A DNA stretch of 7,122 nt, taken from contig JAHDBX010000082.1 in assembly GCA_020630145.1 (NCBI GenBank), positions 1 to 7,122 of the forward strand. Reading direction: 5' to 3'. Under the pieces are notes generated by a model. That model saw only the letters and a list, made by a program, of their open reading frames with translations. It was not told where the DNA came from and did not search any database. Source of the DNA: Gammaproteobacteria bacterium (lineage in GTDB: Bacteria > Pseudomonadota > Gammaproteobacteria > HTCC5015). This document shows, piece after piece, positions 1 through 5,934 of the stretch. Numbering within the stretch: position 1 is the stretch's first letter; each line of letters starts with the position of its first letter. The position numbers were made by a program, and so were the translations under genes.

Positions 1-270
1 GACCAAATTAAGCATTTGTTCTTTGCCTTTTTGCTCAAGCTCAGCTTCTAGCTCATATGCCTTATCGAAATGATCTGTAATCGCTCTTTTCGTTCTGCCT
101 GTTACAAAGATCAATTGATCACAACCTGCCTGTACAGCTTCCTCAGCGGCATATTGAATCAATGGCTTATCAACAATTGGCAGCATTTCTTTAGGGTTTG
201 CTTTAGTTGCAGGCAAAAAACGGGTGCCCATACCTGCGACTGGAAACACTGCTTTACGAACTTGGGTCAT
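1..270 (-). CDS. galU: UTP--glucose-1-phosphate uridylyltransferase, N-terminal part (cut by window edge)
   Basis: GalU makes UDP-glucose from UTP and glucose-1-phosphate in the cytoplasm, feeding lipopolysaccharide, exopolysaccharide and galactose metabolism. The 90 codons present read [20 protein letters not shown] at the start. The nucleotide-binding signature [11 protein letters not shown] lies at residues 13-23, followed by [15 protein letters not shown] (26-40), both diagnostic of the bacterial GalU family. [16 protein letters not shown] (64-79) matches the segment usual after the first Rossmann strands. About two thirds of the protein (normally near 300 residues, from family knowledge) lies beyond position 1. 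The ATG at 268-270 is supported by a Shine-Dalgarno GGAGA (279-275, minus strand) 5 nt upstream and by alignment with the family N-terminus. It is transcribed divergently from fdxA. I found no convincing sigma-70 box pair for it. The GalU/GalF distinction cannot be made from this fragment, but GalU is the safer call. Confidence 0.93.
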   Translation of the reverse strand, partial: MTQVRKAVFPVAGMGTRFLPATKANPKEMLPIVDKPLIQYAAEEAVQAGCDQLIFVTGRTKRAITDHFDKAYELEAELEQKGKEQMLNLV

Positions 271-327
271 GCTTTCTCCATCATTTTTATCATTTGCGCG
301 AAATACTAGCATATAGCTATTACTACT

Positions 328-343
328 TGCCTTACTAAAGGCA
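328..343. repeat. Perfect 6-bp inverted repeat with 4-nt spacer, upstream of galU
   Basis: TGCCTT (328-333) and AAGGCA (338-343) are perfect reverse complements around ACTA. The dyad lies 58 bp before the galU start codon, where a galU promoter would be expected. It could be a small operator or an RNA hairpin in a galU leader. Nothing in the sequence identifies a regulator, and a 6-bp dyad can occur by chance in AT-rich intergenic DNA. Confidence 0.3.
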
Positions 344-353
344 TAAAATTAAC

Positions 354-380
354 AATAATTTCACAAATATGTGAATTATT
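354..380. promoter_or_regulatory. Inverted repeat (putative operator) between galU and fdxA
   Basis: The core TTCACA-AATA-TGTGAA (360-375) has perfect 6-bp arms. The symmetry continues outward: AATAAT (354-359) is the complement of ATTATT (375-380), giving about 11 paired bases per arm if one T is bulged. It lies about 40 bp upstream of the fdxA -35 element and about 85 bp before galU, a reasonable place for a regulator acting on either gene. The half-sites are in the order TCACA...TGTGA, the reverse of a CRP site, so I do not assign it to CRP. The regulator is unknown. Confidence 0.35.
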
Positions 381-414
381 AGGTATCAGATAGGACTAAA
401 TCGCAGCCAATACT

Positions 415-442
415 GTAACATCGTAGCAACAACAGCTATAAT
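415..442 (+). promoter_or_regulatory. Sigma-70 promoter of fdxA
   Basis: A consensus -10 box TATAAT is at 437-442. A -35 candidate GTAACA (415-420) matches TTGACA at 4 of 6 positions with a 16-bp spacer. This predicts transcription from about 449-450 and a leader of roughly 44 nt before the fdxA ATG. The perfect -10 is the strong part of the call; the -35 is mediocre, so an activator or alternative -35 register is possible. Confidence 0.6.
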
Positions 443-477
443 GCGCGCCGTTGGCAATACGCCCTTTAGCGAAATAT

Positions 478-482
478 GAGGT
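478..482 (+). promoter_or_regulatory. Ribosome binding site of fdxA
   Basis: GAGGT at 478-482 lies 11 nt before the ATG at 494, slightly longer than the usual spacing. It supports the chosen start, which also gives the exact family N-terminus MAFVVTENC. Confidence 0.55.
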
Positions 483-493
483 AACAAACGAAA

Positions 494-817
494 ATGGCAT
501 TTGTAGTAACTGAAAATTGCATTAAGTGCAAATACACCGACTGTGTTGAAGTTTGCCCGGTAGACTGCTTCCACGAAGGCCCAAACTTCTTGGTAATTGA
601 CCCGGATGAATGCATAGATTGCACATTGTGCGAACCTGAGTGCCCTGCTCAAGCTATCTTCGCTGAAGATGAAGTGCCTGAGGGCCAAGAAAACTTTACC
701 GAGCTCAATGCTGAGTTATCACAAGTATGGCCTGTTATTACAGAAATGAAAGAGCCTGCTGAAGATGCACAAGAATGGGATGGTAAAACAGATAAACTGA
801 ATTTGTTGGAGCGCTAA
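494..817 (+). CDS. fdxA: 7Fe ferredoxin ([3Fe-4S][4Fe-4S]), FdxA type
   Basis: A small cytoplasmic electron carrier of 107 residues, the usual length for Azotobacter ferredoxin I and Pseudomonas FdxA. All ligand cysteines are present. By comparison with Azotobacter FdI (numbering offset by the initiator Met), C9, C17 and C50 should bind the [3Fe-4S] cluster, and C21, C40, C43 and C46 the [4Fe-4S] cluster. C12 and C25 are the two non-ligand cysteines typical of the family. The motifs [17 protein letters not shown] (9-25) and [12 protein letters not shown] (40-51) are near-identical to FdI. The acidic C-terminal extension, with [10 protein letters not shown] and the ending LNLLER, marks the long FdxA form rather than a plain 2[4Fe-4S] ferredoxin. 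In Pseudomonas fdxA sits next to mutS; here it is divergent from galU and followed by a nuclease gene. A good promoter lies upstream and a hairpin at its stop. The redox partner cannot be told from context. Confidence 0.96.
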   Translation: MAFVVTENCIKCKYTDCVEVCPVDCFHEGPNFLVIDPDECIDCTLCEPECPAQAIFAEDEVPEGQENFTELNAELSQVWPVITEMKEPAEDAQEWDGKTDKLNLLER

Positions 818-833
818 GCTACAAGCTATAGCG
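812..833 (+). terminator. Hairpin overlapping the fdxA stop codon
   Basis: CGCTAAGCT (812-820) pairs with AGCT-TAGCG (824-833, with A828 bulged) around an ACA triloop, giving nine base pairs. The fdxA TAA (815-817) is inside the left arm. No U-tract follows, so it is a poor intrinsic terminator by itself. It could be a 3'-end stabiliser for a short abundant fdxA mRNA or part of a terminator together with the second dyad at 870-904. Confidence 0.4.
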
Positions 834-844
834 GTCAATCATTC

Positions 845-872
845 TTGATATAAGAAACACGCCCAATATAAG
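845..872 (+). promoter_or_regulatory. Sigma-70-like promoter upstream of the nuclease gene
   Basis: TTGATA (845-850) matches the -35 consensus at 5 of 6 positions and TATAAG (867-872) matches the -10 at 5 of 6, with a 16-bp spacer. Predicted transcription start is near 879. This gives the nuclease gene its own promoter, independent of fdxA. If real, translation of the nuclease must begin downstream of about 879, which excludes ATT 841 as the start codon for this transcript. Confidence 0.5.
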
Positions 873-904
873 GATCATCGACTCCAAGCTAGAAGATGAT
901 CCTT
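870..904. repeat. Perfect 10-bp inverted repeat at the predicted nuclease promoter
   Basis: AAGGATCATC (870-879) and GATGATCCTT (895-904) are exact reverse complements separated by 15 nt. Two more pairs (869/906, 868/907) can form if T905 is bulged. Two readings fit. It may be an RNA stem-loop ending fdxA transcripts, although no proper U-tract follows. Alternatively it may be an operator: relative to the predicted promoter it would span about -9 to +26, a classic repressor position. An ATG (896-898) sits in the right arm but is out of frame with the nuclease. Confidence 0.5.
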
Positions 905-1098
905 TATCTACACTTAGCAACACCCTACTTTTAGATCATAGCGAACGCAGCAATACCAGCCCTGACTTTTCTAATACACATATTGTTATTAACAATAGTT
1001 TATTAAAAAAACCGTTACAAAAAAAACTAATAGAGTCCGCAAGCCAACAAGGCATTGTCCCAGGCTTTTTAGGCCTACAAATAAACACACTGAAAAGC

Positions 1099-3678
1099 TT
1101 GGCCAGCCAACAAGTGTTTAATGAAACCACGTTAGATATCATTAAAGACCAAGAACGTTTATTTTTACTAAGCAATATCGTTAAAAACTATCCAAAATTA
1201 CTGCGTTCAGCAAGCCCTTGGCAATTATCAGAAGACTTATTACAATTATTCGACGCACTCTTTTTACAGTCCATAACCTTGCCCGAAAACGAGTCTGATA
1301 TGCAGGCTTTATTAGCCCAGGCTTACCAAGTAGACCAACAAAAATTTACAGCGCTTGATTTCGAAGCCAATATTATTATTACCTTATGGAAAGCTTGGCA
1401 AACGGAGCTACGTGAACGCAATTTAATAGATGAAAAAGTATTATTTGCATCACAACTTGCTGAACACATTAAAACTGTAGGCTCACAACAACATTGGTAC
1501 ATACTGTTTTTAAGTGATGCTTTTAATGAGGTTGAAACGCAATGGCTCACATCATTAGCGAACAAAGCGAATGTGCACCTCATTAGTCCCAATAACAGTA
1601 ACATTAGCAGTGACAAAGCTGCATTTATACAGCAAGCGCTCTACCCTGACCGACACGATGAAAAACAAGCCTTACAACCAGCTAAAGAAAGTATTGGCGT
1701 AATTCCGTGCAACAGCTTTGAAAATGAAGCGCAACAAGTATTACAACAGCTACGCTATTTTCACTCTATCAAGCAAGCTAATGAACGTATCATCTTACTT
1801 TGTGAAGACCGAAGCCTAGTACGACGCTTACGTGCGCTATTAGAGCAACACCAAATCTCTTTGATTGATCCATTTGGTTGGAGCTTAGTGACGACTCGCG
1901 CGGCAACGTTTTTAAATGCAATACTAGAATGCGCAGAACATAACTACCCCTACGATGCATTGTTAGAGTTAATGAAATCACCCTTTGCAGAAAATGTTAT
2001 AGATATAAACAGCGCATACCGTTTTGAACATGACATTGTTAGATCTGAAAATATACGCACCAATATAAATACATATAAACGTGCATTACAAAAAAGAAGT
2101 CAACGCTTAGGCGCATGGACAGCAGAAGAAAAACACAAACTGCAAACAAGCTTGCATATTATTGAAGAAGCTTGCTCACCATTGCAAACGCTTATTCTCA
2201 GTAAACATATTAACGCGAAGAAATTACTTAGCACGCTTATTGACAGTTTGAATATATTGCAGAGCAATAACATTTTAGAAGCTGACCCTGCGGGTAAAGT
2301 GCTCTTAGATACTTTACTGAGTATGCATGAAACGGTCACCAAATATAGCGCACAGCTACCTATAAACGATTTTAAAGCATGGTTACTACGAGAGCTGAAT
2401 GATAGTTATTTGGTTAGCCAGGAAAAGCACGATGATATAAGCCTTGTTAACTTAAAACAAAGCCAAGGTTTTAGCCCGGATTATCTTGTTATTGCAAATG
2501 CCAGTTATAAGAAACTGCCCAACTTAAAAAATAACCTGCAGTTTTTTAACCAACGAGTATGTCACGAGTTAGGCTTGCCCACATACAAAGAGCAAATAAA
2601 CTTTCACAAACAATGGTTCTTTGAATTATTAAGTCGTAGCAAGCAATGTGTCATTTCATGGCAGGCTGAAAAAAATGGCGAGTCACAGCTACCTAGCACT
2701 TGGGTAACAGCTATTAGCAACCGGTATAACAAGGCTTACCAAGAAGCCTTGCCTAACTTATACAACAGCATAGAAATACCAACAAACGATACAGGTTTTG
2801 CAGCACAAACAATGCAAGCAAGCGTAAGCAACTATACAAACTTGTTGCCAACAGATATTTCTGTTTCAGCACACCAAACACTTATTGATTGTCCATACGA
2901 ATTTTTCGTTAGTCGTCTACTTGGCCTTAAAACAACAGATGAAATAAAAGACAAATTACAAAAAAATGATTTTGGTAGTTTAGTGCACCAGTCTATTCAG
3001 GCTTTTCACACAGATATGGAGTTTGTACCTGGGCCATTTGAATTGCCATTACTAAAACAGCATCGCGACGCAGCGATAAGCATGCTCGTCACTATTAGTA
3101 AAAAACTTTTCGCAACACACACAACAGATAACTACCAAGACAATAGCTGGTTAAAAAGTTGGTTGGCATTTATTCCAACCTTTATCGACTGGGAAATTGC
3201 CGAATATCAACACTGGCAACATAAAAATAGCGAATTATCATTAAGCAAATCAATAACAGATGGTATGTCTTTGTCAGGCAAAATTGACCGGGTAGATAAA
3301 CAAGTAACAGAACCTGAGAATATACGATTATTAGATTATAAAACCGGGCTACTACCTACCGAGAAGTCTATTCAAAACGGCGAAAGCATACAGCTGACTT
3401 CTTATAGCTTGTTTCTAAACCACGTTAAACAAGTACGTTATATTGGTATTGACGATCAAGGTAAAATAAATGATCGGCGTTATATAGAAGACAATGACTT
3501 AGATGAACTGCGTGAAAAAACATTTTCACGCTTGCAGCAAATGTTACAACAGTTGCACGAGGGAAAACCTATTCCCATATGGCCAGAAGAAGACAAATGT
3601 AAAAAGTGTAGCGTTGCAGGTATTTGCCGTAATAATGTGTGGCGAACAGACACAAATAATACGGCATTAAACCAATAG
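1099..3678 (+). CDS. AddB-like PD-(D/E)XK nuclease, probable DNA repair protein (start uncertain)
   Basis: A cytoplasmic protein related to AddB, the nuclease subunit of AddAB double-strand-break processing, most like the family of roughly 900-residue proteins annotated as 'probable DNA repair protein'. Numbering is from TTG 1099 (859 residues). Residues 1-500 resemble an inactivated UvrD-like helicase body, with ERNLIDEKVLFASQL (about 106-120), WYILFLSDAFNEVE (about 133-146) and RIILLCEDRSLVRRLRALLE (about 230-249). I see no Walker A. The C-terminal nuclease has an intact catalytic set: FGSLVH with H630, GKIDRVD with D730, LDYKTG with D746 and K748, and QLTSY with Q765 and Y769. C598 (DCPYEFF) plus C834, C837 and C843 (CKKCSVAGIC) form the four-Cys iron-sulfur staple known from AddB. 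The protein almost certainly starts upstream of TTG 1099, which has only a weak Shine-Dalgarno and would remove the first conserved strand. It follows fdxA and converges with the propeller lipoprotein gene. No AddA/UvrD-like helicase gene is in the window. Codon use resembles its neighbours. Confidence 0.85.
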   Translation: MASQQVFNETTLDIIKDQERLFLLSNIVKNYPKLLRSASPWQLSEDLLQLFDALFLQSITLPENESDMQALLAQAYQVDQQKFTALDFEANIIITLWKAWQTELRERNLIDEKVLFASQLAEHIKTVGSQQHWYILFLSDAFNEVETQWLTSLANKANVHLISPNNSNISSDKAAFIQQALYPDRHDEKQALQPAKESIGVIPCNSFENEAQQVLQQLRYFHSIKQANERIILLCEDRSLVRRLRALLEQHQISLIDPFGWSLVTTRAATFLNAILECAEHNYPYDALLELMKSPFAENVIDINSAYRFEHDIVRSENIRTNINTYKRALQKRSQRLGAWTAEEKHKLQTSLHIIEEACSPLQTLILSKHINAKKLLSTLIDSLNILQSNNILEADPAGKVLLDTLLSMHETVTKYSAQLPINDFKAWLLRELNDSYLVSQEKHDDISLVNLKQSQGFSPDYLVIANASYKKLPNLKNNLQFFNQRVCHELGLPTYKEQINFHKQWFFELLSRSKQCVISWQAEKNGESQLPSTWVTAISNRYNKAYQEALPNLYNSIEIPTNDTGFAAQTMQASVSNYTNLLPTDISVSAHQTLIDCPYEFFVSRLLGLKTTDEIKDKLQKNDFGSLVHQSIQAFHTDMEFVPGPFELPLLKQHRDAAISMLVTISKKLFATHTTDNYQDNSWLKSWLAFIPTFIDWEIAEYQHWQHKNSELSLSKSITDGMSLSGKIDRVDKQVTEPENIRLLDYKTGLLPTEKSIQNGESIQLTSYSLFLNHVKQVRYIGIDDQGKINDRRYIEDNDLDELREKTFSRLQQMLQQLHEGKPIPIWPEEDKCKKCSVAGICRNNVWRTDTNNTALNQ

Positions 3679-3692
3679 TTTATTAATTTTTT
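3668..3692 (+). terminator. Weak hairpin plus T-run at the end of the nuclease gene
   Basis: TAAAC (3668-3672) and GTTTA (3678-3682) can pair around a 5-nt loop spanning the stop codon, followed a few bases later by six T (3687-3692). The stem is short and AT-rich, so termination would be inefficient. The same hairpin has no U-tract on the minus strand and so would not serve the opposing operon. Confidence 0.22.
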
Positions 3693-4810
3693 AGCGCGAC
3701 AAGCTCTTGCCCTAAAGCATAATAAACAGCATTTTTAGCATCACTGGCTAAATTAAAAGAAATGGCTTTTGACTGTGGCATAAAGCGTTTAGCAATAAGT
3801 TGGCCTGAAGAAAAGTCAACCGCATAAAGATTCTTGTCTTGACTGGCAATATGCAAAACACCCTTTCTATATGTTGGTCGGCTTGGTAGTTTGCCCAGCG
3901 TTGTAAAGTGCCATTGTTTATCACCAGTAATCGCATCGAGTTTATAAACATTGCCATCATAACTGCCGAATACAACCGTATTTTCAACAAGTAGTGGTGT
4001 TGTACGAATAACATTACCGGCTTTAAAGCGCCACACTTGCTCGCCAGTAGCCTGTTTAAAGCTTTGCATATAACGGTTGTCACCTGCCAGTAAAACGCTG
4101 TCTTTATACAATACAGGAGAGGTATAAATAGTTTGCTTTAAGTCTTTTTGCCATAACAGCTTGCCACTTGTTCTATTCAAGCAGTGCAACAAACCTTTTG
4201 TGGTCACAACAAATACATATTGTTCATTAACAACGGGTGCGGCATAAATGGCACCTTTTAGGCGAAAAGCCCATTGGCGCTTGCCCGTTAATTTATCCAA
4301 GGCATAAAATGCACCTTTGTTATTACCAACGTAAAGCGCGTTATCATAAAGAGCAATATCAGATGTAATAGCAGCACCGGTATTAATACGCCATAAACGT
4401 TTGCCTTTCTTAAAATCAAAGGCATAAGCCTGGCCATCTTTACTTGCAAAGTAAGCATTATTTTTATCTATGGCTGGGGCGCCACGTACAGCAGCATTGG
4501 TTTTGTAGCGCCAAAGTAATTTGCCTTTTGCATTAAGCGCATTTAAATACCCATCACTGCTACCGAAATAAATATTTTTGTTTATATAAACAGGCTTACT
4601 TGAAATAGCACTGTCCGCACTATAGCGCCAATATTCACTTGTATTGGCAACAACCTTGGTTTTTGTCTTTTTAGTTTTACTATTAGCCGATGTTGATGCA
4701 ACTTGTGTTTTACGGCTGCCATCACTGTCATATTCTTCCGTAAATGAATTTAATGACACGCAAGAAGATAGTAATAATCCAGCAGATACAACCCAAAACG
4801 GCTTAAACAT
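3683..4810 (-). CDS. Outer-membrane-type lipoprotein with PQQ-like (BamB-like) beta-propeller
   Basis: A 375-residue predicted lipoprotein. Residues 1-17 form a signal peptide ending in the lipobox LSSC, with C17 as the lipidated residue; V18-S19 after it contains no inner-membrane-retention Asp, so outer-membrane sorting is expected. A hydrophilic Ser/Thr/Lys linker follows (about 22-56), including NSKTKKTKTK. The rest is a beta-propeller of PQQ-like repeats, each with the pattern TGKxxW. The blade-marking Trp residues are W61, W100, W140, W180, W220, W260 and W300, exactly 40 apart after the first. A degenerate final blade (about 335-375) closes the ring, giving seven or eight blades. The family includes BamB, a scaffold of the BAM outer-membrane assembly machine. 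However, this gene is not beside hisS or der, where bamB usually lies, and it lacks the irregular insertions I recall in E. coli BamB, so I give no symbol. It lies 22 nt after alr and is likely the last gene of dnaB-alr-propeller. Confidence 0.85.
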   Translation of the reverse strand: MFKPFWVVSAGLLLSSCVSLNSFTEEYDSDGSRKTQVASTSANSKTKKTKTKVVANTSEYWRYSADSAISSKPVYINKNIYFGSSDGYLNALNAKGKLLWRYKTNAAVRGAPAIDKNNAYFASKDGQAYAFDFKKGKRLWRINTGAAITSDIALYDNALYVGNNKGAFYALDKLTGKRQWAFRLKGAIYAAPVVNEQYVFVVTTKGLLHCLNRTSGKLLWQKDLKQTIYTSPVLYKDSVLLAGDNRYMQSFKQATGEQVWRFKAGNVIRTTPLLVENTVVFGSYDGNVYKLDAITGDKQWHFTTLGKLPSRPTYRKGVLHIASQDKNLYAVDFSSGQLIAKRFMPQSKAISFNLASDAKNAVYYALGQELVALKN

Positions 4811-4818
4811 AGTAAATA

Positions 4819-4823
4819 TCCTT
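4819..4823 (-). promoter_or_regulatory. Strong ribosome binding site of the propeller lipoprotein gene
   Basis: On the minus strand AAGGA lies 8 nt before the ATG (4810-4808) and is preceded by a run of seven T. It fixes the start and shows that the gene has its own efficient initiation within the 22-nt gap after the alr stop, rather than depending on translational coupling. Confidence 0.65.
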
Positions 4824-4832
4824 AAAAAAAGA

Positions 4833-5918
4833 CTAATTATAGTAGTAGCTTACTCGCCCATACACCGAGCACAGCAGCTCATAGGCAATAGTATCCGCAC
4901 ATTCAGCAATTTTTTCAACCGGAAGCCTTATATTTTTATCGCCAACCAACTGTCCACCCCATAATATAGCTTCATCGTGCAAACTAATATTTTTTGCATC
5001 GGTGATATCCACCGTAATTAAGTCCATAGATACGCGCCCTACCAAGGGGTAAGTTCTACCATTAATTAATACAGGGGTATTATTGCCAGCATGACGTGGA
5101 TAACCATCGCCATAACCAATTGCTATAACCGCAATTTTACTGTCTCGTTTAGCTTGCCACTCACCTGCATAGCCAACCTTTTCATTTTTCAAGCACGTGT
5201 TAATCGCAATAATGGGGGCAGACAAAGTCATAACAGCTTGTAAATTTAGCGCTACACTTGCAGGTTCAACAAAAGGATTAACGCCATACATCATAATGCC
5301 AGGCCTAACCCAGTCTTGCTGTGCTTTGGGGTAAAATAATAAGCTGGCTGAATTAGCAATGCTAAGAGGGTATGCTTCCTGGTTAAGGCTATTTAATAAG
5401 GCCAATTGGTTTTCTGTTGTATCACGACTGTCAGCATAATCAGCATCCGCCATATGCGTAAACAAACCTTGCAGCGCAATACCTGAGCAGGTTTTAATAA
5501 AAGCCACGGCATCAGCAACAGCGCTAGGTAAAAAACCTAAGCGGTTCATGCCCGTGTTCGCCTTAAGCCATATATCCATATTAGCATTTTGCAATAAAGG
5601 CAATTGTGACTCATGGTGAATAACAGCGCTAATACGATGCTGCTCAAAAGCAGAAACATCATCGCTATTCTTAGGGCCTTGTAACACCAGTATGCTCTGC
5701 GCAATGCCATTACGCCTAAGCTCCAAAGCTTCTGATAAATTAGCAACGGCAAAGCCATCAGCATCATACAAAGCCTTAGCTGCTTGCACTAAGCCATGCC
5801 CATAAGCATTGGCTTTAATAGCGCACATAACCTTGCTATTAGGGGCGTGTTTTTTTACTTGCGATAAGTTATGCCGTAAGGCATCACAGTCTATATAAGC
5901 TTTTGCGCTGCGTTGCAT
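4833..5918 (-). CDS. alr: Alanine racemase (PLP-dependent)
   Basis: Interconverts L- and D-alanine in the cytoplasm, supplying D-Ala for peptidoglycan. The length of 361 residues is normal for the family. The PLP lysine is K35 in AIKANAYGHG (33-42). The second catalytic base is Y250 in KVGYAGEW, where the family more often has GYGGxW, so A251 is a mild variation. Also visible are LKANTGMNRLGF (118-129), whose K119 corresponds to the carbamylated Lys of Alr enzymes, GYGDGYPR (268-275), GRVSMD (294-299) and ELLC (347-350). The start MQRSAKAYIDCDALRHN fits the family N-terminus. The ribosome binding site is poor (only a TAAG-like element in the 16-nt gap after the dnaB stop), which suggests translation coupled to dnaB. 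The dnaB-alr order matches E. coli. The alternative would be the catabolic paralogue DadX, but the dnaB context favours the biosynthetic Alr. Confidence 0.95.
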   Translation of the reverse strand: MQRSAKAYIDCDALRHNLSQVKKHAPNSKVMCAIKANAYGHGLVQAAKALYDADGFAVANLSEALELRRNGIAQSILVLQGPKNSDDVSAFEQHRISAVIHHESQLPLLQNANMDIWLKANTGMNRLGFLPSAVADAVAFIKTCSGIALQGLFTHMADADYADSRDTTENQLALLNSLNQEAYPLSIANSASLLFYPKAQQDWVRPGIMMYGVNPFVEPASVALNLQAVMTLSAPIIAINTCLKNEKVGYAGEWQAKRDSKIAVIAIGYGDGYPRHAGNNTPVLINGRTYPLVGRVSMDLITVDITDAKNISLHDEAILWGGQLVGDKNIRLPVEKIAECADTIAYELLCSVYGRVSYYYN

Positions 5919-5934
5919 AGCTTAAATAATAGAA

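Larger units (their letters stand above)
832..1098 (+). other. Probable N-terminal coding part of the nuclease, without a canonical start codon
   Basis: The nuclease frame is open for 89 codons upstream of TTG 1099, back to the TAG at 829-831. It translates to protein-like sequence: THIVINNSLLKKPLQKKL (976-1029) followed by GFLGLQINTLKSLAS (1063-1107). This resembles the first beta-strand, helix and TLxSLA strand that open AddB-like proteins. No ATG, GTG or TTG occurs in frame here; only CTG at 1090 and several ATT/ATA/ATC codons do. Either a rare start is used, the start was lost, or a frameshift separates this segment from the out-of-frame ATG at 896. That ATG meets TAG at 932-934 after 12 codons, and a -1 shift would rejoin the nuclease frame. 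The runs A7 (1005-1011) and A8 (1019-1026) are possible error sites, but no other frame offers a useful start ahead of them. Confidence 0.55.

Noticed and set aside
70..309. 79-codon plus-strand open frame over galU
   Set aside because: It is antisense to the galU coding sequence, and its Cys-rich translation resembles no family.
360..375. Possible CRP or FNR site
   Set aside because: CRP sites read TGTGA-N6-TCACA and FNR sites TTGAT-N4-ATCAA; here the half-sites are reversed with a 4-bp spacer.
394..401. GACTAAAT resembling half of an IscR type 1 site near fdxA, tempting because fdxA encodes an Fe-S protein
   Set aside because: Only about half of the motif is present and the second half-site does not match.
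386..688. 100-codon open frame on the minus strand across the fdxA region
   Set aside because: It is antisense to the unmistakable fdxA coding sequence, shows no recognisable protein features and has no ribosome binding site.
4824..4830. Run of seven T on the minus strand after alr as an intrinsic terminator
   Set aside because: No stable hairpin precedes it, and it directly abuts the strong ribosome binding site of the next gene.
4644..4964. 106-codon plus-strand open frame spanning the alr-propeller junction
   Set aside because: It overlaps two confident genes on the other strand; the apparent hydrophobic start is the antisense of the Lys/Thr/Ser linker codons.
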